NCBI GenBank assembly: GCA_903813345.2
Contig: CAIIXF020000002.1
Location: 12,916,150-12,980,149 of the forward strand
Origin: Owenia fusiformis
Lineage: Eukaryota > Annelida > Polychaeta > Sabellida > Oweniidae
Length of the DNA: 64,000 bases
Direction: 5' to 3'
A program made the position numbers and the translations under genes. This document shows, piece by piece, positions 40,913-54,900 of the stretch (positions within the stretch are counted from its first letter, which is position 1; the number at the start of each line of letters is the position of its first letter). The notes beneath the pieces are model-generated. The model had not been told where the DNA came from, made no database searches, and was given only the letters and a program-made list of their open reading frames with translations.

Positions 40913-42253
40913 CAGTAAAACCTGTATATCTGAACACCTGGCTAATCCGAACACCTTCCAATTTGAACACTTTTTTTCGGTCCCATTTTTTCCTCCCATT
41001 GACTCCCATGTTAAAAAAACCTTGAAATTTGAACACCTCCTAATCTGAACAGTGAACAATCAGATTTGAAAAACTGACCTGTCTAATCTGAACATTTTAT
41101 CAGAAATCAAATGTCTGGACATTTCAATAATAGCCACATATTGAGTCAATGTTCTAGTTCTTATTATCTTTACATATGCAATGTAATCAAAGAACCAATA
41201 TTGTCCTAATTAACTTATTTAAGTCTCAATGACATCCCTAATTGTGGAAAACAACAGGAAAGGTGTGAATACGGGAGTTAATTGGTTTATCTTATTAGAA
41301 AAGAACTGAATGTTTTATGTCTGGATTAAGAGAAAGGTGAGAATCTGGGAGATAATTGGTTTTGATTTGGATTATGAACAAGTCTTAACTGTTTTATATC
41401 CCATGGGTCTGTTATGATAGCTGGGATTCAATCAGTAAATGTTTTATAATCACAGAGACAACACAGACACATTTGCAGACAAGATTATAATTGTTTTATC
41501 ATTATTAGAAATTACCTGGATGTTTTTGATTTAGATTAAGAGAAAGGTGAGAATCTGGGAGATAATTGGTTTATCCTTATTTTAAATTAACTGGATGTTT
41601 TTGATTTGGATTATGAACAAGTCTTAACTATATCCCATGGGTCTGTTATGATAGCTGGGATTCAATCAGTAAATGTTTTGTAATCACAAAGACAACACAG
41701 ACACATTTGCAGACAAGATTATATCATGAGAAAGAGAAAAAATTCAACTTCGTAATATCCTATCACTAAAATGCCTTCTAAAAAGGCACATCTGACATAC
41801 TGTGTGCCCTTGATATTTTGAAAAAAAAATCTTTTTAATTGAAGAGGGTATCTACTCAAATATTGCTAATGCTAAAAGTGCCAAGAAACAAACAACAATG
41901 AACGACTTTTTCAAGCTAAAGTAAAGCAGTGCTATGTAACCATAATATGAGATAAGTCATTTAATAAGCATAAGATTTCGTACAAGACTATCATATACTT
42001 ATTCAGTGTATTACAAAGTTTTTGCCAAAATTAAAGAGTTATTTTTCCAAAAATAATGAAATTGTTCAAAATGTAAATAAAACATAGCATATACATGTAG
42101 GCTATAGGCCTATTGTAGTATTAAGGGTTCAATATAGTGGACTGAACAATGAAAATCCCCCCCCGACCAACAATATCCTCGAAATTTGAACACCTGCCAA
42201 TTTGAACGCTTTTGGCTGGTCCCATGGGTGTTCGGATTAGACAGGTTTTACTG
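40913..42253. mobile_element. pogo/Tigger-like non-autonomous element (1341 bp)
   Basis: TIRs of about 26 bp: left CAGTAAAACCTGTATATCTG, right ends ...acaggttttactg, with TA at 40911-40912 and 42254-42255. Subterminal aatttgaacacctcc-like motifs recur at both ends. The interior contains a segment duplicated about 210 bp apart (gagaaaggtgagaatctggg at about 41333 and 41541, tcccatgggtctgttatgat). No transposase. Confidence 0.8.
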
Positions 42254-42255
42254 TA

Positions 42256-44237
42256 CATGTATTCCATATCACTTACAAAGTGTTATCAACATGATTAACT
42301 GTAGCTTCATCAATTTACCAATAGGGGTCTCTGTTGTTGCAGCAGCTTTCTGATTCTCAAATTGATGGTTTATTTTGTTACAAGTGGTAATCACTTGCTG
42401 ATTATTAAGTCATTATTGTATATTCTAGATCTTAGAAAATGAAATATAGACATATTCCTGTATAAGTGAGAAACTCATTTCTTAAAGTTGTTATATGATA
42501 CCATTCAAAAAAAAATTCTCAAATGTTGTTCTTTGTGTATGAAAAGTTATTACTTCTCTGCTTTTCATTAATTTTATCAAATACTACTCAATAGTTACCC
42601 AAATTACTTTTCATTATTTTTAGTTTTGGTCATGTGTATCCCATGTCCTTTCTCTTTAATTGACCTTTTTCCATTTTTCCATATAAATGGAAAATAGATA
42701 GCATCATGGGTATTGGTAGGGCTATGGTAGGGCTAAAATACATGTAAATGTATTGCCAGAGTCACTTAATTTCTTGATTTAAGAAGTAATTCCATTTGGA
42801 TAAACTTAAAACACCATTGGAATGTAACTATATGATCTTATTGACATGTGGATTGTGATTTCACATTAAAATTGTGATCCTTCTAAGAGGAAATGAACAG
42901 TTTTTCAGCATTGTGTCAATCATGGGATTTAGCCCAACCTTTTTTAGACAACTAGAAAAGCATTACAATTTGAATAAAGGTGGATAACAGTGCAAATCAA
43001 AGTTGTTTTGATTGAAAATTACACAGGGAATTCGAATATGCCATTAAATGGAAGAAAATTTTAGTCTTTAATGGTTAAAAATGCAGATCTCCTTAAATCT
43101 CATTAAAAAGAGACTTTAACAAGATTTCAAAGCTAAATGGAAAAAGGACCATTGTAAATGATACGCGTAACAATGTTCTGATATGTCTGCTTAGTTATTC
43201 GTTGCTCATTCCCCCAATTTTCTCTCAATCTTCTAATAATATACCTGAACATTTTCATGATACCCTGAGCTTCATAGACTAGGAATAATGGCTATACTCT
43301 GACTAGCATAGACTATTTTGCTCTTAAGATCTTAATAACCTCAAATGTAGCTGTCATTTTTGTATTACCCTTTGCATTCGTTCGACTTCACTTATTAAAA
43401 GAGAGCTTCGTCTTCACTCTTTATATGAAATAAATGCCAGGTACTTAAGGGGGCATTCTGACAAATCTGTTCTGATTGAATGAGTAAGATTATCCCTTGT
43501 TGAAAGTGGGCAGTTGATGCTCTCTTTTGAAGAAGCAAAATTCAACTCTTGAAAAGGGTATTTTGATGGGTAACCAGAGTGAAATATATTAAGAGATTAA
43601 TGATTTGAAATTACCACAAACAGGTAGTAACTGTTTCATGAGTAGTACTTATGTTCACCAGCCAGAATAAGAATTTGTTTATTTGCAAAGTAAATTGTAA
43701 TAAAGGCAGATAAGATGTTACATAAATCTCCCCTGAATGCAAACAGTGGCCCTCTGAAGCTCTCCGATTCTCTATAATTTGATTTGTTAAGAAAATATTA
43801 TCTAGGAACAGCTCAATGAGTTCTTTGATATACTAATATCCCACCTAGCCACCTTGGGACATGTGTACAGACGTTATTTTATCTCCACACATTTTACTTC
43901 ATTTTTAAGACTCATTTATTAGGTTTTGGGGATTTTTGGTGTATGTGAAGTTAGTAGTGAAGGGGTCGGGAGGGGGAGGTGACAATTGTTATTACAACTT
44001 TTTGTGACTGGCATTTGGCATGAGAGTTTGCATCAGTGAACAAATAGTTCCACTTTTGGAATTGCTTTTTGGTGATAATATTTTGGCATGTTCATGACTT
44101 TTTGTTTCGGTCTTTGTCACTTTTGAATCTATAATTCTGTTTTACAAAGGCTCTCTAATTCTGTGATAGTTTTACCAAAGCTATTGATCTTCCATATGCA
44201 CAAGTGTAGTAATGTGCAATAATCAAAAATCTGGAAA
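42256..44237. other. Intergenic desert upstream of dachshund, part 1
   Basis: AT-rich. 42745-42965 is a diverged second copy of the sequence at 36020-36250 (ttattgacatgtggattgtgatt vs ttattgacatttagattgtgatt). No coding signal. Confidence 0.5.
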
Positions 44238-44810
44238 GATAAAGCCATACCCCACGTCATATATAAACACATGACATTATGCATGAGAAAATGGCATAGG
44301 GTTGTGTTCTAAATAAAAGATAAAGCCATACCCCACGTCATATATAAACACATGACATTATGCATGAGAAAATGGCATAGGGTTGTGTTCTAAATAAAAG
44401 ATAAAGCCATACCCCACGTCATATATAAACACATGACATTATGCATGAGAAAATGGCATAGGGTTGTGTTCTAAATAAAAGATAAAGCCATACCCCACGT
44501 CATATATAAACACATGACATTATGCATGAGAAAATGGCATAGGGTTGTGTTCTAAATAAAAGATAAAGCCATACCCCACGTCATATATAAACACATGACA
44601 TTATGCATGAGAAAATGGCATAGGGTTGTGTTCTAAATAAAAGATAAAGCCATACCCCACGTCATATATAAACACATGACATTATGCATGAGAAAATGGC
44701 ATAGGGTTGTGTTCTAAATAAAAGATAAAGCCATACCCCACGTCATATATAAACACATGACATTATGCATGAGAAAATGGCATAGGGTTGTGTTCTAAAT
44801 AAAAGATAAA
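44238..44810. repeat. 7 x 81-bp perfect minisatellite
   Basis: The unit beginning gataaagccataccccacgt and ending ttctaaataaaa recurs at exactly 81 bp from 44238. Seven copies; I see no substitution between them, and the array ends in a partial gataaagc before unique sequence. Confidence 0.97.
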
Positions 44811-47380
44811 GCGGAATAACTAAAGAAAGAAAGCTTGACACACATTTAGTTGTATAGAAATATCCTAAAATAAGTGACTTAACTTCAAAGTAATGAATAG
44901 GATTCCCCATGATGACCAGATAGAACTTTATGTTTGGCTAATAAAAGCAGATAGAAGTAGCCAAGAACTGTTGGACAGTTGTTGTGAGAGATAATACTGG
45001 ATTGTATTCTGAGGTACTTAGTTAATTAAATAATCAGATATGTGTTGCACTTGGACATATCTTAATTAAGTAATTATTCACCTTACTGATTTATGTATAC
45101 ACTCAGATTTAGGTGCATTTCCTTAACATGATACTGTATCTCATTCATATCCCAGTTATACAACAACATATTTTTCTTGAGCTGTGTTTAAAGTCACACA
45201 AAAAGTCATTTTTATTAGCCTATATTTTTATATTTGCAATAAATAGTCTCATTTTTTTGTTACTTTTCTGCCCATTTATATCAACTGCATTTTTGAAGAC
45301 TTCATTCCTTGCTGATTCCACTCTGCCACTATAGTATGTTTTACATTTTTTGTCTTATGTACTTTGCTTTAGATAGTTCTGGTTTATAGGGGTTTATTAT
45401 TTTGCTTTGTGGGGTTTGCTCTTCCTGTTGGCATACTTGTTTATATCTACCTACAAAATATCACTATTTTAAGTAGGTAGGTGTTGAAAATTAGTTTCCT
45501 GGTCTCCAGTTCATGTTTAGTTGTGCAGTCCACTGACAGAAGAAAAAAGAATGACCCCTGTGCAACTGAGTCCCTCTTTAACACGTTTCTCATTCCAAAC
45601 TAAATTGGGAGAAATTCTCTGGAGTTATTGGATGGCTAATCCCGCATTCTTTATTTTGTTTTTTGAAGTTTATTCATAGAATATATATTTATGGGCAATT
45701 GAAGGAATATATTTTGGTTAGGTATTTGTGTATTGTGAATTGGGAGTTGTAGATGCGTCCAAATTGTTTTAACATTTCACCAAATCCATTATTAACTTGT
45801 CTGTGGTCCCAATGGGTTAACAACAAAGAATAAAACGTTTCATATTTTCCTTTAAGAAATGACTAAAGAGACTTGATGATGAAGATAATCCCATCCTGGC
45901 CATGTGAAGGCGCCTTTACTCTTTAGAAAAATATCACACTGGTTAGGTTTGAAAATGTAGAATAGAGTGGAAAAGAGAGCAATTGACAAGGAATCTGTAT
46001 AATATTATAAGAAAATGATCAAACTTCTATTCAGAGAAAGAGTAGATTTGGTGTTACATTTGGAAAATGGAGTTATTTGCATTTCAACTTTATATAACAT
46101 CTCATGAAAAACTAACAACACGAACATCTGTAAAGTTTATAATTATTCAACTAAAGTAAAAATACATGTTCATCAACAAACCAAGCTAAAAGCATGTAAA
46201 AAATATTTTTGCAAAATCAGAATAATAGAAAAGTGTCAGGGTTGTTTTTTGTAATTGAATACCAACTCTCAAAGGTGGACTTTCTTCATATTGTTAAAAG
46301 CTTTATTTCTAATGCGTTAGTAACAAATGGAATTTCTTAGTTAAATACCGCATTTCTCATCCCTTGACTCTATGTTTCTGGTCCCCGTAGATTTACCCAT
46401 GCAAGTTATCTTAATCTGTTATCATGACATGTCTTTTACTTCTTATTGAACCATTGAATCATTTTTTCATTTTTATGTTTTTTCGTGTTTATTTAATTTT
46501 ATATCTTAAGAGTTTCTGTTGATTCTGCTTCATATTTTTACAAACAGAGGTATAATTGTATGATTACCTCCCAAAAGAGTTGTATCACAAACCATTTTTA
46601 TTTATTAGAAATTTTAAGAAGTCATTATTGAATCCTATAAGAAGCTAAAGAATCAGATTAAGCTCAACTTGAGTGAAACTCCCTTTCCAAGTTAATTCAC
46701 CATATTTAGATATCACTAAAATGGGTAACAATTTTTTCAATTGCTAGTTTTTTCGCAAAGATTCCTTTAGAATTACGCAATACATTCCATTCATTTTAAT
46801 CCATAGAATTTCATGTTAATTCCTTGTTTTGATGATATTTCATGGTAGCTTCCTAAGGGGTAATGCAACATATGAAATCTCATGGGACCCGAATCAGGGT
46901 TTATTTGTACTTTGTTGATGGACTCCCAAAGGATAATGCTATTAGTTGTTAAAGACATTTCTTCTGATATATATTTTCTTGAAATGTCTTTGACTGAATA
47001 TAAACTAAGTTAATGGACTGATGGACCATCCCAGTATATTTTCAATATCAGGTCAAGCCTATTTCATACATTTCTATATTTCTGAACAATTTCAGAGAGG
47101 CAACACTTAATTTTTGCTGTTTCTACTCTTTGTCTCTATTCTCAATTTTAAAACATTAAAAAAGTTTTTTTTGTCTGGGGTATATTAAACTATATGTTAC
47201 TAAGTATACTTGAAAATAGCTAATTTTAATATTGGATAATGTCGCTAGCGATCACATTGCTATTATCAAAACTATCATTACTACAGCTAAAAAAATTTGA
47301 GTGTGAGCATGAGGTTTCAAGAAAGTCCATGGTCTAAGGCATTTAATTCTAAGAACAGGGCACACTTGAAATTAGCATAA
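44811..47380. other. Intergenic desert upstream of dachshund, part 2
   Basis: AT-rich unique-looking sequence. A pyrimidine-biased block at 45180-45335 includes cattccttgctgattccact. A 73-codon frame there is hydrophobic by base composition only. No gene. Confidence 0.5.
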
Positions 47381-48257
47381 GTGATAATAGCGATATTAGA
47401 GAGATTTTGCACCTAGTGAAAGTACAACTTATAACATATACTTATACTTATAGGTAAACGTACAAGGTGTTTCATAATGTGAGCTTTTCGTCAGGAAAGA
47501 TCTTCTCGGACTGTAATAAATACAGGTCAAAGGGATGCCATTTGTACTTTCTTGAATGGTAGCATGTTTAGTTGATCAAAATGTGTTTGTCTAGAATAAA
47601 ATAGGCTCATATATAGTACATATGTTATAGACCCATCTCTTCTCAAATTGACTTTTTGGACTGTATGTCATATGTTGCGCTACTGAATGGGTCGTTTCAA
47701 GGAATTGCTAGAACCTACTGGTTTGATTGGTGTTTCAAATTGATGGTTAAAGTATTTGATTGGATACTGTTCCCACTCAGCCAATTAATTTTAAAAAATG
47801 CTTGCGGTCAATTGTTCCACATACATGTAGGCAAATCTTTATACGGAGATCCAACTGTATACGTTATCATCTACGTAAATATACCGTTTTGTAAGTTCAT
47901 TGAACTTATACTGATCATGAAAACATTGAAATAATCAACTTGTTTATGTAATGACTCACTTAAAAGAATCATGAGTCCCTTTAAAGGATCGTGTTTATAA
48001 TACACTACAACTACAAGGACACGGAAGCAAGCATTTAATTATAATGTGCATAATCTACACGTGCAGATGACAGTGCATTCACAGTCTCTAGTTGATGGAG
48101 CTTTTCTATAACGGGAATAGTTATGTTCCATTAAGTACAATTTAAAATTGATTTTAGTAAATATAATAGTTCGACATGACCCTTTAAACTATACATATAC
48201 GTATAAGTTGTACTTTCACTTATGTGCGAAATCTCTCTATTGTCATAATGTTATCAC
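47381..48257 (+). mobile_element. Harbinger-like element relic with TAA target duplication
   Basis: Inverted ends of about 70 bp (left GTGATAATAGCGATATTAGA, inverted at 48188-48257 with about 80% identity), flanked by TAA (47378-47380, 48258-48260), as for PIF/Harbinger. A decayed frame at 47656-47934 includes SLYGDPT and VYVIIYVNIPF, reminiscent of the YGDPAYPL motif of DDE_Tnp_4 transposases. The class call is inference; the TIR and TSD are seen directly. Confidence 0.6.
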
Positions 48258-48260
48258 TAA

Positions 48261-50407
48261 TAATAAAAGTGATATTCCATACATAAATGGACCTATGATG
48301 TGTTGTTCAATTTCAGTATTACTGTTGCTTTATTAAACACCTACATTTTCCACTTATTTAAAAGAGAGCTTTAACTACTTATTACTATCTCTGGCTTTCA
48401 ATAAAATGATTTACGAAGATATTTTGAAAATATTCAAATTAATCTCCCCAATAAATGTTACTGGTGTGCCACATAAACAATTCATTATCTAAGAAGAATG
48501 GTAATCTGTGTTGTACTGAATAACAACCGACATAAGCCAAATTACTCTAGGAATTATAATTATGATTTATTTAAAAGCTTTACATTATGAACCAAACCTT
48601 CAAGGAAAATCATGAATTACAGTATATTTTAACACTATACAAAATAATCTAAATATTTCAGAATTCATACCTCTATTCATATATTATAAAAGATAATTTT
48701 CTCAAATATTTTACTATTTTAAAAATTCCTTTACAGTATTATATTCCAGTGCTTTGATTGGTACATGTCAATATATAAAATGATATCCTCTTGAGTATAT
48801 TCACATGTGTGAATGATTTTCCCTACATATTTCAAATCAAACAGCGTAAAGGAAGTTCACTAATTAATAATGCAAACTCAGCTTTGGTATCTCAGTTTCA
48901 GTAGATTACAATGCAGAATTCTATTTATTTATATAGCAACTCACTGTTTCATTAAAGCCTCTGGGAAGAAACTTTATCTTTATCTTTGGAACAATATACT
49001 GTTATAGGGTGAGGTAAATATTTCAGCATATTTCAGTTAAAGTGTGCATGAAGTAATTACATGTGCTTGGAGGATAAAATCCATAAATAAAGGGTATAAA
49101 TTGAAATATGTTTTGGTTTACAAACATCTTGCTGAAAATTATTATTCCAGTAGCTTTTGAAAATTGTTCAACCAGGTGAACAACAGGGTGTTGCCTTTTT
49201 ATTATATTTATTATGGGAGTTGAAATGGGCCTTTGGAGGCTTCTCCCTTGAAAATAGGACTTTATATTGAAAATATACCTCATGGAAAAATTTTGAAAAT
49301 GACCTCAGATTTTAAAAAATGAACCAATTTTTTTTTAATGGAAGTGATTTTCAAAATAGGTCATGTGTCATGTCTGTTCCCAGCAGGTTCAGGTGGAGTC
49401 TGTTCAGCATATGTTGCATCATAAGCACTGACCATTATCATGTTTTCCCAAGAAAGCACAGGGCAGTGAACATCAAAGATTTCTGATTGTAATGTTAGAT
49501 TATTTAAGTTCTGACCCATGTCTAAATTCTCCCCTAGTTGATACCAATTTTATACATTATTCTCCAATGGTCATACAATGCCTTATTATTTTCTAACATT
49601 ATATACAATTTGAAGATTTGAATTAGCTTATTCCTCCTTGCCTTATTCCAACATCATTTTCCATCATTTTTGCTTTTAGAACATAAACACATAGCTTTTT
49701 CTCATTGGTGCTTATGGGAACATTATTTGTGGTTACAATATTCACCTTAAGTCTTATGTAACTTTCCTATATAGTTACAGATTTTTTGATATGTTTAATT
49801 GCAAGACAGACATAATGTCTGAACACAATGTAACATCATAGAGAATCAAATAAAATACTTTACATTGTGCGCATGGCATGGCTAGTGAAAATGCTCTCAC
49901 ATGTCATGACAGTTACATAACAGGATGCAGAACTATTGGTTCTTGTTACAATATTTTATGTTACAGACCAGCCTGCCTTGGTCTTACATGAGGTCCATGA
50001 TCATATTTGTCAAATTCTAGTGAGGCAGTTGCCTTGCCTCCTTACTTGCCTCCTCACTTGCCTCCTCACTCGCCTCCTCATTTGCCTCCTCACTTGCCTC
50101 CCTCATGCCACGCTACGCTCATGAATAGATCATGCTTTTAGAGAAAAATGAATGAAATAAGCATGATCAGAAAAATGATCACACAACTTCATCTTAACAG
50201 AGTTCAAAGAGACTTCAAGGTGAAGGCCCAAGAACAAACGTCATGAATAAATATGAATTATAACATTAATTGATCAAAGTCAGCCACTAAGCAGAATGCA
50301 TATATTCAAATAGTTCTGAAATTTAATCCATCATTTACAAAGTTGTCAACAAATTGCAGAGAGTAGAATTATTAATTTATATTTCATTGAGTAATCATGT
50401 AGAATAA
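48261..50407. other. Intergenic desert upstream of dachshund, part 3
   Basis: AT-rich, no gene. Contains the cttgcctcctca microsatellite listed separately and a cttattcctccttgccttattcc block near 49628. Confidence 0.5.
50028..50105. repeat. Short tandem repeat of cttgcctcctca (12 bp)
   Basis: About six imperfect 12-bp units (cttgcctcctca, ctcgcctcctca, tttgcctcctca). Confidence 0.9.
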
Positions 50408-50837
50408 CCCAGATGCGAGTAGAAATAATCTTGATTTACGTCATTAAAAATTCAAAATTCAGTCAAAGTAATATCATATTTGAAATCTACATCTAAAATT
50501 ACATCTAGAAATGTGGTTTTAAAAAGTGTTAATCAACTTTGAAAAATTAATTTTCTTTGAAAATGTGACTTCTAACTCGGGGAGATTCCCCATAGACCCC
50601 ATGCTATAAAATCACAAAAAATGAAATATCTTTCCTTTTAGTGGACAGATAATATTTTGCTTTACTGGATATATTTTCATTAGTATAAGTATCAGACGCA
50701 TAAGGGTTATATGAAAATTGAGCCACTTAAGTTGATAATATTCAAGTTTAAGGGAACTTTCTTGTATATCTGCCATGTTAATTGACCCGAATCAGCCACC
50801 TGGTGGTGAAACTGGTAACTACCTACTCGCATTTGGG
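50408..50837 (+). mobile_element. ACCCAAATGCGAGTAG-type MITE, copy 4
   Basis: Starts CCCAGATGCGAGTAGAAATA, ends ctactcgcatttggg, flanked by TAA on both sides (50405-50407 and 50838-50840). Same orientation as copies 1 and 2. Confidence 0.88.
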
Positions 50838-51896
50838 TAATTGTTTGCTGTTACATCAGTAATATTGCAATGAATAGAAAACAAATAAATCACCCGTCTG
50901 CTTATATTTATTTTATGTTCCTTGGAGAAAATATGTACAATGTAATTTCAATTGAGAAAAGAATAAAAGGGTGGACTTTTCAAGGAATAAAGTACATGTA
51001 AAGGTGTTTGAAATTCAATTGAAGATGTATATAAATGCAATACAAACAAACACGTCTCATTGTATTTTCCAAATTCCATATCCTGTTGTCAGTTGGCATT
51101 CATTTTACATCTCAAAATCAAGGACAAATATATTTTACAATAACATTATTTTAGATTTCCTTAGGGACAGACCTTTCTCTGACTCATTTACTTGTTGTTA
51201 TGTGGATAAGCTTAGCATATCTCTTTCTTCCTGGCTCCTTGGTCAAGAAAATACATGATGCATGCCATTTTACAGACTTTCTCAACTCTCTTTCTCACTC
51301 CACTCTCTTTAATCTCCAATGGACTCTCTAGTCTTTTGATTTTTCTATTCAATTCAACGTATCAAAATAAATCCCTATTGGTTTTATTCCTTGATTATTC
51401 CACTCTTTTTCACAATATTTTCTATTTCTATTTTCATGACATTTGTTTCATTTTATTTATCAAGATTGGTCACTAGGAAGGAAGGCCCCTTGATATAGGA
51501 ACTACTATTAATGGAATAAAATGGGAGAGACAATAATTAAATAATTGGTGATATAATAAATAATGGGCTTTTTATTTGGAATGCATAACATTTCTTTGTC
51601 AATAAGTGTTTACCATTCAGTCCAAATATTAAAATCTTTATTTTACAGTGTTAGATTTCTTGTGATAGAAGCATAGAATTAAAGGCAGTTCATAATCCAA
51701 TTACAAAATTACGTCTCCACACTTCGCAAACGATTAGTATTTGAACTTGGTATCACTCATCCTCCTTCAAGTCTTTGGACTTGATTTGAGCCAAAACCTG
51801 ACACACATTGATTACAGGGTGATCCAATACTATTGATCATATTGAATTGTCCTCTTATGTAATTTGGGTTGTATTGTCCATGATATATTTGTATTT

Positions 51897-51975
51897 GACC
51901 TCCTTTTGCAATTTGACCTACCTTTGCAATTTGACCTACCTTTGCAATTTGACCTACTTTTGCAACTTGACCTAT
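51897..51975. repeat. 19-bp tandem repeat
   Basis: Four to five copies of tttgcaatttgacctacct with small changes. Confidence 0.88.
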
Positions 51976-54900
51976 TTTCTAAAATGACCACCAAAATATG
52001 ATGAAAAATGATGAAAGTCAAAGCATTTACCTTCATTCATACCAAATAGCTGATAACTTGTGAATGAAGAGATAAACATAATATAAGGAATCAACATGTG
52101 AGTCCATCGAATGTGTGAAATGACACCACTGACCAGGAGGGAAGAAAATAGTTGATGTCACATGCATTACAATGATGGAATAAGGCTACTACATTTAAAA
52201 GTAAACATCTGCAATTAATGAGTGGATCACTGTTATCTCAACCAGTATAACAATTAACTATTGTTACCATTACCCATTTACATTGCACTGAAACAATAAT
52301 TTAGTCTATTACTCAGAAATTAAAGAAGGAAACAGTACACTTTAACAATTTGTGTTGAGATAGTGCCCTCAAATGATTCATTATCACTTCTTTTATAGAC
52401 TGTCCCTTTAAAAGTGCAACAAACATCACATATTTTCTTTGCTCATCATATTTTGATTTTTCAGGTTATATTTAGCAATACTTTTGAAAAAGTTGATTTA
52501 GACATCTTCAATAATTTCAGGCAAGCATAGTTTTCCTACGATTCACTGATTTAATTGATCTGCGGTCGACGTACGGCCGCCGTACGGCAAATGTGACTGG
52601 GATGTTAGAAAATATACTTAGCTTAGCCTTCCAAATCTTTATAAAACTACACCAATATAATTCATATTTTATCCACATTGATGGATATAGATATTTTATT
52701 TTTCAAAGTAAAGCCATTATGATTATAAAGTGTCTTTATCACCTCAAATTTCTCAATTAAGTTACAAGCCAGAAAGATGAGATGAATATCGAATGTATTA
52801 ATACAGGATATGATAAGTGTATTTAATATATTTCACACTGTTTAATGGAGACACATATGTATACATGTAGTGCAGGCCCAGAATCACTTGAAAAGTGCTC
52901 AGAATGGTGAAAGACTGCATGATTTTGAATGAATTTTTGGCCAGGGGGGTCAGGCAACCCCCTATCCCCTGGCTATGGGCCTGAAATACACTGTAGATTT
53001 ATTCAAAATACCTATAGACAACTTTACATTACTCCAAATGTAAGTTCTGTAAATGTTAAAACTAAATATCAATGTCAAATGAGGCATATACAAGTATCTA
53101 TATTTTATTGACTCTCTGATGTCATTACACTATACCTCATTGTTTTAAAGATATGTCTTTATCATAATCAAAAGGAACCTAACCAAGTGCAACATTTGCA
53201 TTCTGGGAAAACACTTCCTTTTCTAACTGTACTTAAAAGATCCTTGGGCATACAATTTATAAATAATATTTTATTTCTTCTTTCCTGTAATGTTTAATGA
53301 TTAATTGGACTTTGGATAATTATACAAAAATATTTATATTTGTTTTAGCATTAAGTGGAGACATTTATTAGTGTAAAGAGTTTATCTTTAAATTATATTT
53401 AAATATGTTAACCAATTGTAATACATCATTCTGACTTGTTGGGAGCAGAAAATAAATAGATTTTATTTTGTTTTAAGAGAAAAAACTCGGAGACAAGATT
53501 ATGGTCTGATTTGTTCTAATTATATTATTACTTATAGTATGGAAATGCAAGCATCTTGTATTTTATTGTGTTTTGTTCCAGGCCATTTTGTTTTATGGTA
53601 CTTAGAGGTCTGGCTTTACATAACAATATTTTTAGAATACCCCATTATTATTTATTTTCCTGTAACAGCCCATCTGAATAGGTTTTAGGGATAAGCTTAA
53701 AATTGCAATGAAATAAAGACTGAAACTAGCAAGGAATTATACATGATCTGAAGGTACATGTACTCCATCTTGAAATCAATTTGAGATATGCTAAAACACC
53801 TGAGCAACCAAGTCTCTAAACCCTCCCTCTATCTGCTTCACTTTGTGGGGGTGGGCTGTGTAGGTGGGGGTGGGGATCACAAGGACTTGAAGCAAGAATA
53901 ACATGTGGTTCATAAGCATGCAACAAACTGGCCACCTGTGAGAATCAACTTCATAATAGGTAAACAACAACAATCCTTCAAACAATTAAAATGAAATTAA
54001 TTGTTTTGTTTAAAATAAGATTTTCCCATGGTAATTTAAAGTAATTCAATCCTGTTAGAAACCATTGTGATAATGTGTCTTGTTAATCAAATGCATTGAC
54101 ACCCATTCCTTAATCCTTTCTCTGGCCATGTTTATTTCATGCTTTTTCTCTTCAAAGCTTAAATTACTTCCAGATTTTATGACATTTCTGTACAATTTGT
54201 TTTGTCCACTTCACTGTTCACTATTCCATTCCTTGCTGATTCCTCTCTTTCCTACTTCATTTGCAATTTTTAAACATGGCCAACATGCCATTTTCTTCGT
54301 TGCCAAGATGCTGGAACAGGAATTGTTTTCCAATTAACATGAATGTAATTAATTAACTGTCCCAGAGAGTACCATTCCAGCAAACTTAGCCAAAACCAAC
54401 TATTACTTCACCAATTAACCAGATAAGAAGTAAAATTAAAAGTGTAAAATGAGAACACTATTCAAATGGATTCTTTGAATTCTGATATGAGTAATTTACT
54501 ACTGAAGCCATTCTGGGACATTTAGTGAGGATGTAATGTTCAGAGTGGCTTTGTCTTTGCTAATATAAATTAGTAATAGTATTGTATCTTAGCCTTCTAT
54601 TGCCCTCAAGGAGACCACACATTTTGAAAATGCACATTTTTGGCACATGCTTTCAGAGCGAATTTTAAATGATGATTTTATTTGTTCATCTCCATGGATG
54701 GATTAGTGGTGAGACCATTCGTCCATTGAGCTAGTGGAAGATTCCAATCAATTTCTTTAAGTTCATGATGAATATTATGTCATCATTACAAAAACAAAGT
54801 TACATTTAGGATCATAACACATGCATAAATGTTGTAATTAAAGCATTTAAAGTCATATTTCAAAACATTTTGGAATTTTGATATTTATATAAAAATCTGA

